From a virus: a stretch of DNA of 64,000 nucleotides. The stretch covers positions 1-64,000 of IMG/VR virus record IMGVR_UViG_3300034121_000850; one strand, 5' to 3'. Below are positions 25,201 to 37,400 of the stretch, piece by piece (the first letter of the stretch is position 1; each line of letters opens with the position of its first letter). Under the pieces are notes generated by a model. That model had not been told where the DNA came from, did not search any database, and saw only the letters and a program-made list of their open reading frames with translations. A program made the translations under genes and the position numbers.

Positions 25201-28200
25201 TTTAGCTAATTCTTTAGCATCTATATATTCTTGAGAAGCTACTTCAAAATTGTTAGGGTCACTATAAAATGCAGATAATGTTTTTAATTCTCCTAATTCT
25301 TTTCTTTCTTGATATTTTATAGATTTACTATTAAAAGTTTTCTTTTTATAAGCTAATGTACCCTTATCTTTATCTAAAGTTTTTACAGTTTCTTTATTAT
25401 ACTTACTTAAAATTTTATTTTTAGCAGTTCTACTACTTATTACAAAATTTCTATTCTTTTCAGATAATTTTTGTTCTAAAGTGTAAAATTCTTTAGTATA
25501 TTGTTGTTGAGTATTTTCAGTATAAAAATCATTAATTATTTTTATTCTTTTTACATCATCATCTGCTAAATCAACAACAGATTCATACATAGCAGTTAAA
25601 GCATCATTAAAACCTTTAATATCATATTCATGAATAAGATTTTTATTCTCATCAATAAGGTCTATAATAGAATATTTTGATTCTGTAAATTTAGCCCACC
25701 TTTTTTTAAATTGATTAATTTTTGCTATTGTTTTAGTATGTACTTTATGTTCATTTACTGCAAGAAGTTTAGCAAAATTAGCACCAAGAGCGTGTCTACT
25801 GTAAGATAAACTATCTGTTTTAAGAGCTATAGCAGTTTCATCAATAAGACCATCTTGGAATATTGTAGCAGCGTGTTTAATTACATTAGGGTCATTACTT
25901 GTTCTTGCAAAAGATTCTTGATACCTATCTAATAATACTTGAAAATTTTGTCTTAATTTATTAATTCTATTAGAATTTTTTTCAATAGTAAAAATAGTTG
26001 CATTAATAGTTTTTTTAAGAGCTTTTACTTCAGTAGTATCTGTTTCAAATATATCAATGTTTTTTAAATTTTTAGCTGCACTTGTACGGACTAAAAACTT
26101 TCTAATTCTTTCAACATATTCAGCTAATTTTCTTGCATCATCAGAATAGAAATTTTCTCCACCTTTTGCTATAAGCATTCTATTTATAAAAGTTTCAAAA
26201 TCAAGTAAAGACTCTTTTTCAAATAAAACAGTTTTAGTTAAACTTCTTTTAATTTTACCTAAATTTTCTCTATTTAATAAATCAGCGGCTTCTATTTGCA
26301 TTTTTTGTAAAAACCGTTCTTCTTCTAATACAGTATTAATCTTTGCAATAGAATCTTGTTGAGTTAAATTATTTCTAAATTGTAACTTATGTAAATGTAA
26401 TTGTGCTCTTTCATCTTCAAGATATTTTAAAACAGATTTAAGTTGCTCTATATCTTGAGCATCTTTTTGCCACATTAAAGTATCTTCAAGACGTTCATCA
26501 ATTATTGTTTTAAGTTCCCCTGTAATTAAATCATCCGCTAATTGTTTGATTGCATCATCATTTAATCCTAGAAAATTACTTATTTTAGTAAATAATCTAT
26601 TTAACCAATACTTCCATGTTTTAACTTCTTCAGCTGTATCATAAAGTTCATCAGCTTTAATTCCAATAGCAGTAGTAAGCACTTCTTTGGCTAAATCTTG
26701 TTCTGAAAGTTCGGGATAAATACGCTTTGTTTTAGTCCATAACATTGTACCTCTTAGCTGTTCTATTCCACGTTGAACAACTGGGTTAGTATAACCTAAA
26801 ATGTCTATAAATAGATGCCCAAATTCATGGAACACACTATCAGTTAGACGTTTATTAGGGTCAATATTAATGGTTATATTACCATTAACTACTTTATAAT
26901 AATTCCCTTCTTCTTTCTCTGTAAAATTAACTTTAACTCCAGCTTTATTAAAAATATCTACAAGTTTTTTCTTTTTACGTTGATATTTTATATCAGAATC
27001 TATTGGTTCTGTTTTATTACCTAAATATTCTTTTTGATTTGAAACTTCTTCTTCTTCAGCTTTTACTAAAGTTACATCATTAAAAACAAAATGTCTAAAA
27101 CCTTTTGCAGGTTGTTGAATTTCTTCTTTAACACTATAAGGTTTAAAATTAAAGAAATCATTTAAATCTTTCATTCTACCCATTAGAATTTTAGCACTAA
27201 TAATAGAAGTCCAAGATTGAATATTAGAATTTATATCACTACTTAAAGTATCTGCATCACTTGTAAAAATATCTATAACGTGGTCACCTATACTACCTGT
27301 AATAGTTAATGTATTATTTTTAGAAAAAACTTTTTCTACTGTATATTCAGGATATAATTTTTTTATAGCTTTTATATAATCAAATTGTTCTACAATTTTT
27401 CGTACATTTCTTTTTTTATCGCCATTTAATTTATAAGTTTTAAATACTTTTATAAGTTTATTAACATTATTATTATCAGTTAAAGATAGATTTTTAGTTA
27501 AAATAGTAAAATCTAAATCATGTAAATTTTCTTTTTCAGAACGAAATAACGTACCTTGTAATCTTAACGCTAAACTACCTGTTAAAAGAAATTTTAAATC
27601 AAAGAAGTTATTAATAATACTTTCAGCTTTTGCGTCTTTTTTAATAGTTTCTTCATAATTAGTTAACTGAACATCAGATTCTAAATTTTTAGAAAATTTA
27701 TCAAAATTACTATTTATAATATCATTAGCAAAAGAATCAATTAAATTTATTACATCTTCTTTAGTAAATTCTTTTTCAACAGTTTTAAATAATTTTTCAA
27801 ATAATTGTTTTAACTCTTTTAAAATACTTTCAAGAAAAGAAAGTTCTTTAGCAGTACCTTTACCCCAATAATCAGCTTTTCTATGAATATAACTATCTTT
27901 AGGGTGTTCAAAATTATTTTTAATAGCATCTGCTAAATAATCTATTACAATTAATTTTTTAATTTGAGGAACACTTAAATTAGGACTTTTAGTTTTATAT
28001 TCTTCAAATTTTTCATTATAATTGTCTAATTTTTCAATATTAAAAAATAAATCTGTTCTAACTTTATTTAACCTTCCAAGCATTGAATAAGCTACATAAG
28101 CAGCTTCTTTTGGTAAAGTTTTAAAAGTTTCAGAATCTTTAATTAAAATAACTTTATATAATAAATCAGTAGCACTTAAAGCATTGTAACCTGTTATGTC

Positions 28201-28458
28201 TTTTAAATTTTTTACAAATTCAATATCAAAACCTAATGTGTTTACAAAACTTAATAATTTATAATCTAAAGTTTCAGTATCTTGTGCATCAAAATTTTGA
28301 TTTTCAAGTTTACTTGCCCAAAATTCTATATATTCATTAACTTTACTCATTTCGGGAACTTCTTCACCATTATGAATAAATACTTTGTAAGCATTAGTTT
28401 CACCTAAAGCATTAACTAATCTAACCCATTCAGCAGAATTTTTATTTGGACATTTCAT
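22246..28458 (-). CDS. Giant virion cargo protein: nucleotidyltransferase-like and zincin domains
   Basis: This 2070-residue protein is the last gene of the late block. Seen: a nucleotidyltransferase-like motif, FLLTGSLALRLQG (Gly294-Ser295) followed by HDLDF (Asp314, Asp316), as in the pol-beta/AbiEii superfamily. A zincin motif HEFGH lies at 544-548. Long helical, Lys/Glu-rich segments with coiled-coil character cover about 600-1100. One strongly hydrophobic helix lies near 1926-1948, close to an otherwise soluble C-terminus. In crAss-like phages, large proteins in this place are packaged in the virion and ejected with DNA. The domains might modify host targets or process proteins; these roles are inference. 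It starts at ATG 28458, 8 bases after the RNAP gene. Confidence 0.8.
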   Translation of the reverse strand: MKCPNKNSAEWVRLVNALGETNAYKVFIHNGEEVPEMSKVNEYIEFWASKLENQNFDAQDTETLDYKLLSFVNTLGFDIEFVKNLKDITGYNALSATDLLYKVILIKDSETFKTLPKEAAYVAYSMLGRLNKVRTDLFFNIEKLDNYNEKFEEYKTKSPNLSVPQIKKLIVIDYLADAIKNNFEHPKDSYIHRKADYWGKGTAKELSFLESILKELKQLFEKLFKTVEKEFTKEDVINLIDSFANDIINSNFDKFSKNLESDVQLTNYEETIKKDAKAESIINNFFDLKFLLTGSLALRLQGTLFRSEKENLHDLDFTILTKNLSLTDNNNVNKLIKVFKTYKLNGDKKRNVRKIVEQFDYIKAIKKLYPEYTVEKVFSKNNTLTITGSIGDHVIDIFTSDADTLSSDINSNIQSWTSIISAKILMGRMKDLNDFFNFKPYSVKEEIQQPAKGFRHFVFNDVTLVKAEEEEVSNQKEYLGNKTEPIDSDIKYQRKKKKLVDIFNKAGVKVNFTEKEEGNYYKVVNGNITINIDPNKRLTDSVFHEFGHLFIDILGYTNPVVQRGIEQLRGTMLWTKTKRIYPELSEQDLAKEVLTTAIGIKADELYDTAEEVKTWKYWLNRLFTKISNFLGLNDDAIKQLADDLITGELKTIIDERLEDTLMWQKDAQDIEQLKSVLKYLEDERAQLHLHKLQFRNNLTQQDSIAKINTVLEEERFLQKMQIEAADLLNRENLGKIKRSLTKTVLFEKESLLDFETFINRMLIAKGGENFYSDDARKLAEYVERIRKFLVRTSAAKNLKNIDIFETDTTEVKALKKTINATIFTIEKNSNRINKLRQNFQVLLDRYQESFARTSNDPNVIKHAATIFQDGLIDETAIALKTDSLSYSRHALGANFAKLLAVNEHKVHTKTIAKINQFKKRWAKFTESKYSIIDLIDENKNLIHEYDIKGFNDALTAMYESVVDLADDDVKRIKIINDFYTENTQQQYTKEFYTLEQKLSEKNRNFVISSRTAKNKILSKYNKETVKTLDKDKGTLAYKKKTFNSKSIKYQERKELGELKTLSAFYSDPNNFEVASQEYIDAKELAKYYEDITEMMESFLIVPLQEVLDDLAKFKAIKNTDTSKHTIQRNFKPSPAFWDKFNGILSILRSDSNVDINEEIKKLTKPYLDDQGRVMGHLVPEKVALKIRRLQDSVKSEEEYDGPANADFDDALKEFQDLVDFQTTEYYDIELAKQIDLYAKRTKKLKNGFEDTAWYKLNHTENPYTKKIEPIRIWTTIMPKDLSINLVSTVIKGQIVEYYDSMLMPGGVYTSSKVKSQFINPKFKADAKGMALPNSNWINPGYDVLKSKPEAFEFYTYFKKEFADLLKHTNLTAAEANIPSMGTEEYIKLEKKKPKKPHEQVIDISGEKVLITPLRFIGLLGAEKLLPVRRKMRGETPEAYEASVLSHLEYLELGEFKTLQEVIDKNNEIKLANLELHKNSINLDLGKTFPKFIEAAVSHEMMQHIKSDITLLRYAIANSKIIRQDGKGSILDLLRSKATGTSTNVLVDAKDSNVLKHIDLFIEMLYEGNYLEDEGLKTKLGQGLKQFISLKGLYLNMFAAIKNEGYGMIQMAIESGSEIDFDRESFASGMRSYHNGLGSYFTDMQNDDITNASSIENALIKRFGIYQDTRELSEKNNNFEFSKETALQRVNDFGFFMMNGAEHQMQMTGMFSMMHSHRVIGGKIMNFRMYKESLNKPTKEEIIKNPTLMEEYNEKVLKAKEEFKTYKKVLEMYELKDGLAVLKPNSGISILDESAFRRKIMAVNHRIHGIYNTFDKGTIEHTITGQLIMQFRHWAMPGWNKRFGQVFGETIHNESLGYASTGDYISAWKFLTRPFKEAKDFHWNEDGDRDFYATLGSVINNYAEFVQNLQIYWFELSDIEKGEIKRFLLEMITVVAFLALVGLLRSFADDDEDLKASTFYNLALYELDGIASELNTYSPYGWINESQKLVQNPAAAFKASSDILTLLTNVAKYPLNIIAGQEDKNYYRGGARHGELKVQVQFIKTLPLANQIDKWFNLENNNRYYKLYSAN

Positions 28459-28466
28459 ATTTAAAA

Positions 28467-31400
28467 TTATTTCTTTGTTTTACATTGTTCATTCTTATCT
28501 TCTGCATCTTTATCAGGAATAGAAGAAAAGTCCATACTTGTTTGAGTACCTTTTTTAGAAGTTGATTTTACAGTATTCTTAGTAAATTGAGCAGGACTTG
28601 ATGGTAAATTACCTAAATCTTGAGCTCTTCTAAAAGTTAAAGTTATAGTATATTTAGTTATAACTTCTCCATTAGGTAAAGTAATAGCAGGAAAATCTAG
28701 CATTTTTTTACTATTCATAGGAGTACTATGAGTAAGTTCAAATCTACCTTTCCCATTTAAACCAAAAGTATAAATTGAACCATTTGTAGTTTGTAGTTCG
28801 TTTGTATAACCTTTTAATTTTTCATTATCAGGTAACCATTGTTTATCATATTTATTAGCAAAAGTCATTTTACCATCGTTATCGTCAACAATACCAAGTC
28901 CAGCGTCATTACCGATAGTATATACAATTACAGGGTAATTTCTTGCTGAAACTGATTCAGTAGTATCTTTATGAGGGTAAATGTATTGATCGTCTGTATA
29001 AATGTTACCAATTACACTATCATAAACACTCATATCAACTCCAATAGCTTTTTCAATTTCCCGAATAATTGGGTTTAATACACCTAATGATGGTAATTGA
29101 TTACCTTTTTGGTCTAAACTATGATAAGAATAATACTTAGAATTTTTATCAAAACTGTCAATTTTAACAGGCTTTGCTAAAGGGTTAGTTCTTGCCCACA
29201 TTAAACCATAATGGAACATTTCATTAGCAAATTTACCTTTATTCTCTTTATAGGTTTGTGCTTTAATTTGTGGCTTAATAATATCTACAAATTGTTGAGT
29301 TTTTTCTTTAGTAGGGGTAGTTTCTGCTTGTATAACACCATAAGCTTCTGATACAACTGTTACAGTTTGTTCTGTATTCCAATTATATTTATTGATTAAA
29401 TAATCTAAAGCAGTAGCATGAGAAGGTTCATTAGCTTTATTAGCTTTTGTATTTCCATAATAAATAGGTTTATTTTTAAATTTACCTGATTTAATTTGTT
29501 CTCTTATCCACTCTGCTTGAGGTTCATTACTACTTAGTACAAAATCTATAAAATCAATAACATTTTCTTTAGTAGTTTTACCACTCATATGAAAAGGATT
29601 TTCAAAAGAAGTTGGCATTTTAGTAGATTTATAAGCTACAACTGCATTACCTTTCTTTTGCTCATCAGAATATTCATAAGGTTTTTCTACTATTTTAACA
29701 TTTTCAGATTGAGTTTTATCTCCTAATTGAGAATATATATATTCCGCTGTATTTCCATTATTAGAATCTTTTTCAAGACTTTCTATGGTTTTTATATAAA
29801 CCTCTTTAATAGCAGCTTCACCTGCTGCATTAAGTTCTCTTGTACCGATACCTGCAAAATCTTTAGTAAGTATAGGAGTGCCAACTTTTATAAAATCATT
29901 TTCAGAACTATCCCATTGATACCAACCTATTTCATAATCTTGTGTTTTACGTTGATTAAATACATAAACAGGTTTATCAATTTGTATAGCCATTTCAACA
30001 GCATATCCTGTACCCCCTTCTACAACAGATTTTTTAGACTTATTAGTATAACCTTTTTTATCTACTTCATTAGGACTTAATATAGTAGAAACAGCGTAAA
30101 CAGCATCACTGTTTTTAACTTGAAACCAATTTCTACCATGTAAAGGATAATATTTAGGTATATCAGGTCTACCTAAAATTTTATAAGTTTTTTTAACTCT
30201 TATAACACCTTCTTTTAATTCTTCTGTTGTTATTACTTTATTACCTTTTGGAGTTTTATCTCCATAAAAATAATGGTAATTATTAATCATTCCAAAAGTT
30301 TCACCAATAGTATCCCAAGCACTATCTGCTCCTATTGCTCCACCAGAATGATTAATAAAATTACTTATATCAGTAGTTAACCGTTTAACAACTTTTTTAG
30401 CAAGTTCTATTGCTTTTTCTGCTTTAGTAGCTTCTTTTTCTTCTTCTTGTTTTAAAGATTCTATTTTTAAATCAGATAATTCATCATTTATTTTATTAGA
30501 ATCTAAAATACTAACATCACCTGTTTCAATTAAATTTCTACTACCTAATAAACTTAATGGAACGTAAACCATAAAACCATTTATAATACCTACTTTTTTA
30601 ATAAGTATTTCTGTACTTAAACTTAAATTCTCATTACTATTTGGTATTTTTAATATATCTTTTTGTTGGTCAGCATCTAAATTATGATAATAATCTTCAT
30701 GTATTAAAACTACATTATCTTTAGTTAAACGCCAATCAATACCTTCTACTTTTTGTGTATCCCAATCAACTTGTGTTTTAGTAAGTGGAAGTATATTAGT
30801 ATTATTTCTTAAAAAAGATTCTGAAAATTCTTTATAATAATGGTTATTTTCATCAAAATTATATAATCCTAAACCAACATTAAATTCATTTACTAATATA
30901 TCTAATGATATAATTTTTGCATATGAATCAGTTACAGGGGCTAAACCCCAAGCTAAATCAGCATACAATACTAAATTTTTACCAAGTAATGAAACATAAG
31001 GGTCATTAGAATAATACATTTCATCTAAAGACCTTCTTAATCTTTTTTCAATAGCATCCTCTTTAATATTATTAAATTGTAGTTTCTTACCTTGAGTTTT
31101 AGTTGCAGGTTTAACTTCAATATAATTTATTATATGAGTTTCAGTTGTTTTTAATTTTAAAATATTTTTAACTACTTCTATTTGATTAAAAATAGGATAT
31201 GTTAAAAAATCTTCAAAAGTTAAAGTTTTATTACTATCAACAACAGTATTATTTAATCCAAGAATTGTTTTAATTTGTACATCTGATAATTTAAAAGCAT
31301 CATTACTTCTATACAATTTTGTATTAATAAATTTATCAAAACTTCTTTTAATACCATCTATTTTATTATATTGTGTAATTGGTATATAAGTCCTCAAATC

Positions 31401-34400
31401 ATTAAAAGCTTGTCTAAAGAATGCAGATTCTGTAATAAATAAAGACTCCATAGCATCAGCACCTGCTTTATTAGAATTTAAATAATAAGCTTCTATTAAA
31501 GGATGTACTGATTTTTTATCAATACCAAATAGTTTTGGAAATATAGCTTTAATTAAATTTGTTCTAGTACCATCAGACTCTTCAATATAAAAATCATCTT
31601 TTTTAGCTAATTCTGTTATATTAAAAGTAATATCATGTGTTTTAGTTGTACTTGGACCAGCGCCAATCTTATCAACAGCAAATATAGTAGATAATTTAAG
31701 AATCTTTTTACCTAACTTATCTAATTCTTTAAAATGTTTTAAAGCAATAATTTGACTTTGTATATACTCTATACGTTCAGCAAGAGTTAAAGTTTTTTGT
31801 TTTGATTTTTGTATAGCATTGTCTAAATCTTTTATTGAAAAAACTTTATTAAGACTTCTATCAACACCAAGATATTTTTTTAATGTTTCATTTTTAACTC
31901 TAAATTTAGCATCTTTTAAACCTTGTTCAAAAAGTTTATTTTCTTTTATTTTTTTTGTTTGAACTAAAAGATTATATAAACTACCAAATAAATATCTTTC
32001 AGTATCTTTAATAGTATCACTTAGAAATTTTTGAGATATTATATTATTAGCATTATAATAATTTTCAACCATTTCAAGTATAATAGGTTGATTTACTAAT
32101 AATAACGCTAATTCAATATCCCCTGTAATGTTATTAACAGCTGATATTACATTAAAAGTAACTTCATTTATATTTCTTGGTAAAGGGTTAGCTACGGAGT
32201 CAACAGAATGGTCAGTTAATAAACCATTAATATAAGAGTATTTTTTACCATTAATATTTATAAACGTACCATCGTTATTCCAACCAAATTTATCAAATAC
32301 TATTGTAACAGAATTTTCTGATACTATAACATTATCACTTCCATGTTTTTTAATTAAATCTTCTACCGTAAAAAGAATTTCATTAATAGGATAAGTTGCT
32401 GAATAACTTTGCGAAGATTTTGCTCTAACAGTTTGTAATACAGCCCATGTTCCAGCATTAGAAGCACTTAATCCAGTATTACTTAAACTTCCAACAGATG
32501 AATCTCTAAGATTACCATTAACATTAGGGTCTACAGGATTTGGTTCTTTTTTCTTTGTACCATTTAATTTAGCAGCTATTGCTAATGTTTCAGGGAATTG
32601 AGCAGGTTCAATAGCTTCTAATTGATGTGTACTATTAGACATAACAGACATCATAACATTAAAAGTAACATTTTGACGTTGCGCAACAGTATTATATTCT
32701 AATAAACTATCTACATATAAACTAATTAAATTATCTTTTTCTATGTTATGATTAACAGTAAGGTCATAAATAGCTTGTTTATATTCAGATTCAGCAGCTT
32801 TTGTTGAAGTATTAATTCTTTTAATTTCATCAATATTAGATTGTAATAAAGTATTTTGAACTTTATTTAATTTATCTACAAGTTTATCTCCAATTCTAAC
32901 ATTTTTAATGATATCTTCTATCATATTATTAGAATCGGTAATATATTTAGATTGTAATTCAGCCATTTCTTGAATTACATCTAATCTAAATTCCCAAAAT
33001 TTATCAGTATTAAAAGCAGCTTTAAGGAAAGAATCTGTAATAGTTGTAATTTTAGCAGTTTCTGTTAAACTTAAATTAGCTCTTTCTGCTGCTAAAATTT
33101 TATTAAATTCTACTAATTCTTTTTCTAAAATTTCATACTCATCTTCAAAAGCTTCATTTAATACTTCAAATTCTTTAAATTTATCTGAAAATAAAGTTTG
33201 TAAATTAACATTAGTACGGAAAATATTTTTTATAACAGTAGACTCTCTACTTAAAATAAGTTTCTTTTCTGATATAAGTTGATTACGGTCATTAAAATAA
33301 TTATCATTAAATTGATTTAAAACTTCTTGAAGTTGCTTTCCACTTTTAAAAGCTTTTAAATCTTTTAAATATTCTTTATTAGTTGGTTTTCTTTTAGTAT
33401 CTAATTTCTTAAAACCATCATCTGTTTTTTCATGATGTGCAACCATAACATATAAACTATCTATGTCAAAGTCCATACCTGTTCTAGTAATTAAATCTTT
33501 ATTTACAACCATAGTTGCACCAATTTCTTTTGGTAAAAATCCAACTACTTCTAAAACAGCAACAGAATGTTTACCTGATGTAGGAATCCTATAAGCAATT
33601 AATCTTCTTAAATTAACATCTAATTTATTTATATCAATAAGTTCACCTTTCTCATAAAAATCTGAACTCCAAGCAGGAAGCCAAGTTTCAATAACCCAAA
33701 CACCATCAACAAATTTAACATCTAATTCTCCACTATGTGCTACATCATACATTAAAGCATCAGAAGCTACAATAGCATGGAAACCAGGCATTTTCTGTTT
33801 TGTAACATTATTGCTCCATACAGATAATAATGAACTCATAAAAGTATCTTTAGTGGTATTAGCATCTAAAGGTAAATACAATTTATTAGATTTTTCATCT
33901 ATTGTTAAAGCGGCTTTTAAATTGCTTGATAAAGGTTTAGAAGTATCACTTTTTAAAAAGTCTACAACAGTTTGTAAATCAATGGAAACTTCTCCAAATT
34001 CATCGTAAGTAATACCTAACTTATCATCTACAACTTTTCTAGAAAATTCAAGTAGTTTTACTAAGTTATCTTGAAAAAGTGCAATTACATCAGAACCTTT
34101 TACATTTGTACCATCTACATTATAATTATGTTCAAATGGAATATTTGTTAATATAAATTTAGAAATTTGTACTGCTAATTTTGCAGCATAATCTTCATAA
34201 TCAGTAGGAGTTTCTTGTTGTAATGTCCAATTTTCATTCTTTGCTTTTTCAAAAACAAGATTATCTAAATTATCTAAAAGATTATTGTTAATATCAACAA
34301 TTATATTAGTTTGAAAATGCCCAAACTTCTTACCTGATTTGTAAACAACTTCATCAGCTTTATAACCTATTGTATTATTATTTTCATCTTTTATTGCAAT

Positions 34401-37400
34401 ACTTTCAATAAGTTTACTAATTTGAGTTCTTTCCCCAGTTTTAGGGTTAGTTTCAAACATTTGAGGTATATATGGTACAGCAGCATATTTGAATTGTTTA
34501 GAAACTACAATTTCTACATTTTCATCAAAATTTCTACTATAATCATGAAATTTAAAAACTCCTAATAAAGTTTTAACTTCAAGATAATTTAATTTTTGGT
34601 TTGCTTTAATTTTAGCAAAAAGGTCTTTATAAGTTTCATATCTTCCATGCTCTTTTAAGGTCTTTTCTAAGAAATCAAGCATTATATAACCTCCACCATC
34701 AGAAGTTTTAATTTTTTTATAATCAGCTAAAAGACTTGTTGCTAAAGCTTTAGCTTTAGTTTCTTCAACACCAGTTTCTTCCATAATATCTTTAGTAGTA
34801 TTTTCTACCATCAAATTATATACGGAAGATTCTGATATTATATCATCAACAATTAATATATTACGTGTATCTCCTATTTCTGTTAAAGAACCTTTTTCAC
34901 CAGGAGAACCAGGAGCTTTTGCACGTTTATTAACAGTAACATTATTTGCATATTCGGCAGTAACTCCAAATATAAAATTTTGTAATTCAACGTTATTTAT
35001 ATAATAATTAAGAGAAGATTCAACAAGGAATGTGTTATAATCAGAATCTAAAAACTTTTTATTAGCAACAGTAAAAAATGGACTTAATATTTTTTTAAAT
35101 TTATTATTTGTTTTATAAAATTCTTTATAAATTCCACTAATTTCTTTTTGAATAGCTTCTTCAGCAGCAATTGTATTATCTATACTATTATAAACATCTT
35201 TATAAACAATACCTTGCATAAATAAACTATCAACACTATTTAATGAAGGGATATTATGAAATTCAAAAACTCTTCCTACTGGTTTTTTATTTTGTTGATA
35301 TATTCTTACACCACCTTTTATATGAAAATGATAACTTTCTAAAAAGAATGGTTCATTTTTTCTATTTATTATAAGATTTCCTTGTTCATCCCTTACAACT
35401 CTACGAACACCATTAACTTCTTCTGTTTCATACATAAACAGTGTTGCTTGATGCATACGTTCTACTTCTTGTAAAGTAGTATTATATATTGCATTAAATA
35501 AAGAAGAATCAGTTTTTAATTCTATACCATTTTTATTAAATGTAATATCCCCTTCTTTTACAGCAATTCTTTTAACCTGTAAATCATATCTTGTAGGACT
35601 ATTAGACATTGTTAAAAATGGACTTCTAATCAATTCAGAATTAACATCATATTTTGTTGTAGTTAAATAATTAATAGCATTATTTAAATTCCACTCAAAA
35701 GAATTTTGGGTATTATATTTTTTACCTACACCAGTGGTTGTATTTTTTAAACCATCTTGTCCTAAAATATTAAAATAGTTAAAAAACTCACGATTAAGAG
35801 TAGCTTTTGCTACATCTTTTACGCCATCAGTTGTTAAAAGCATTCCAAATACTTCTTCTGTATTCCATAACCAATTAGAATACTTATTAGAAGGAGATAA
35901 AGCTAAACCTTGTAATCTTGTTAAAAGTTTAGATTCTGCAAGGTTATTACCTTTTTTATAACCTACTATTTCATCTATAAATGTTGTAATAAATGAAGGC
36001 ATCCTATGAGCACCCTCTGTTTTACCTGTTACATTTTTAAAAGTATTTTCTCCTAAAAATATATCATATTTTTTATAAAGTTTTGCTAAACTATTAAAAG
36101 TTTTATAACTGTCAAATCTTTCATTAACAGCGTAATCTCTAATAACTCTAGCAACAGTATTGATAAATACATTTTCTACTACTAATTTTTTATTAGGTTC
36201 TTTATTAGAATTTATAATTTTTATAATAGTTTTCTTATCAATATTTATACCAACTGCATCTAATAATTGTTCAGCTATATTAATTTTATCTTCTAAAGAA
36301 GTATTAAGATTTTTAGCTTTATTTATTTTATTTTGTAGTATAATTAAATTTTCAGGAGTAAAAGCTTTTACTTCATCTTTATATTTAAAGGTTGTAATCC
36401 ATTTATTACTAATACGATGTTCAGCTTTAATATTAGATATAGCAGTTTTAAAACTAAGATTTCCGTCAATTTCTGTAATTCTTTGATTTTCTATATCAAT
36501 ATCAGGAGTTGACATTAAAGCATATAACCCATCCTTAATATTTCCTTTATTTTCTATAATTTTATTATAAAAAATACCATAAAAAGGAGCTATAGTTGTT
36601 ATATTATATAAACGATTCATCATATCGTCAATATTTACTATACCAACAAGTGTTTCTCTTAAATAATTAAAACTTAAATTATAGTCAACAAACTCTACTA
36701 AACCACTTAAAGTATCTTGGTCAACAGTAACTTCAAATTTACCGACAGTAGTGTTAAATGATATATTTTTAACTAAAGGTAAATTATATACAAGTGTTCT
36801 TATAGGGTCGGAAACTCTATCAGCAAAAGGTTTTAAACTTGTAGTATCCTCCCAATTTTTAACAAGTGAATTAGCAGTTTCTTCAGATTCTACATCTATA
36901 TCGTCTAAATCATAATTAAGTTTACTTATTAAATTTTCATTAATTTTAACCCAAATAGAATTTTCAGTATTATTATTTTCTAAATCTTTTAATGTCCTAT
37001 CTAATAAATTTAATTGTTTAAGTTTAAATTCTTTTATTGTAGGATTTTCAGTCTTTTCTACTTCTGCAACTTTTAAATCTATTTTCTTTTTAATAGCATT
37101 AATAGTTGTAGACTTAAATGAATAGACTTCAATATTATCAATAACAGTTTCATCAATAGAACCTTTAAGAGAAGTATTTTTAGCTTCTTGATATTTTTGA
37201 CTAAGAAATCCTGTTAAAGAGTTTAAAAGATGCTCTTCTTCTTCAATACTAAAATTATCAACAACACTTGTAAATTGGTTATTATTTTTAGCAAAATTTA
37301 CAAACGTATCGTTTTCAGAAGTTGATTTAAAATCATTAAGAATACTCCAATTAGATTTTAAAATCTTAGAAAATTCATCATATAAATTAGACTCTTCAAT

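Noticed and set aside
29727-30080. Plus-strand open frame of 117 codons within the RNAP gene
   Set aside because: It lies opposite the SLOG-like coding region and is a shadow of it; other plus-strand frames in 22-64 kb are also shadows.
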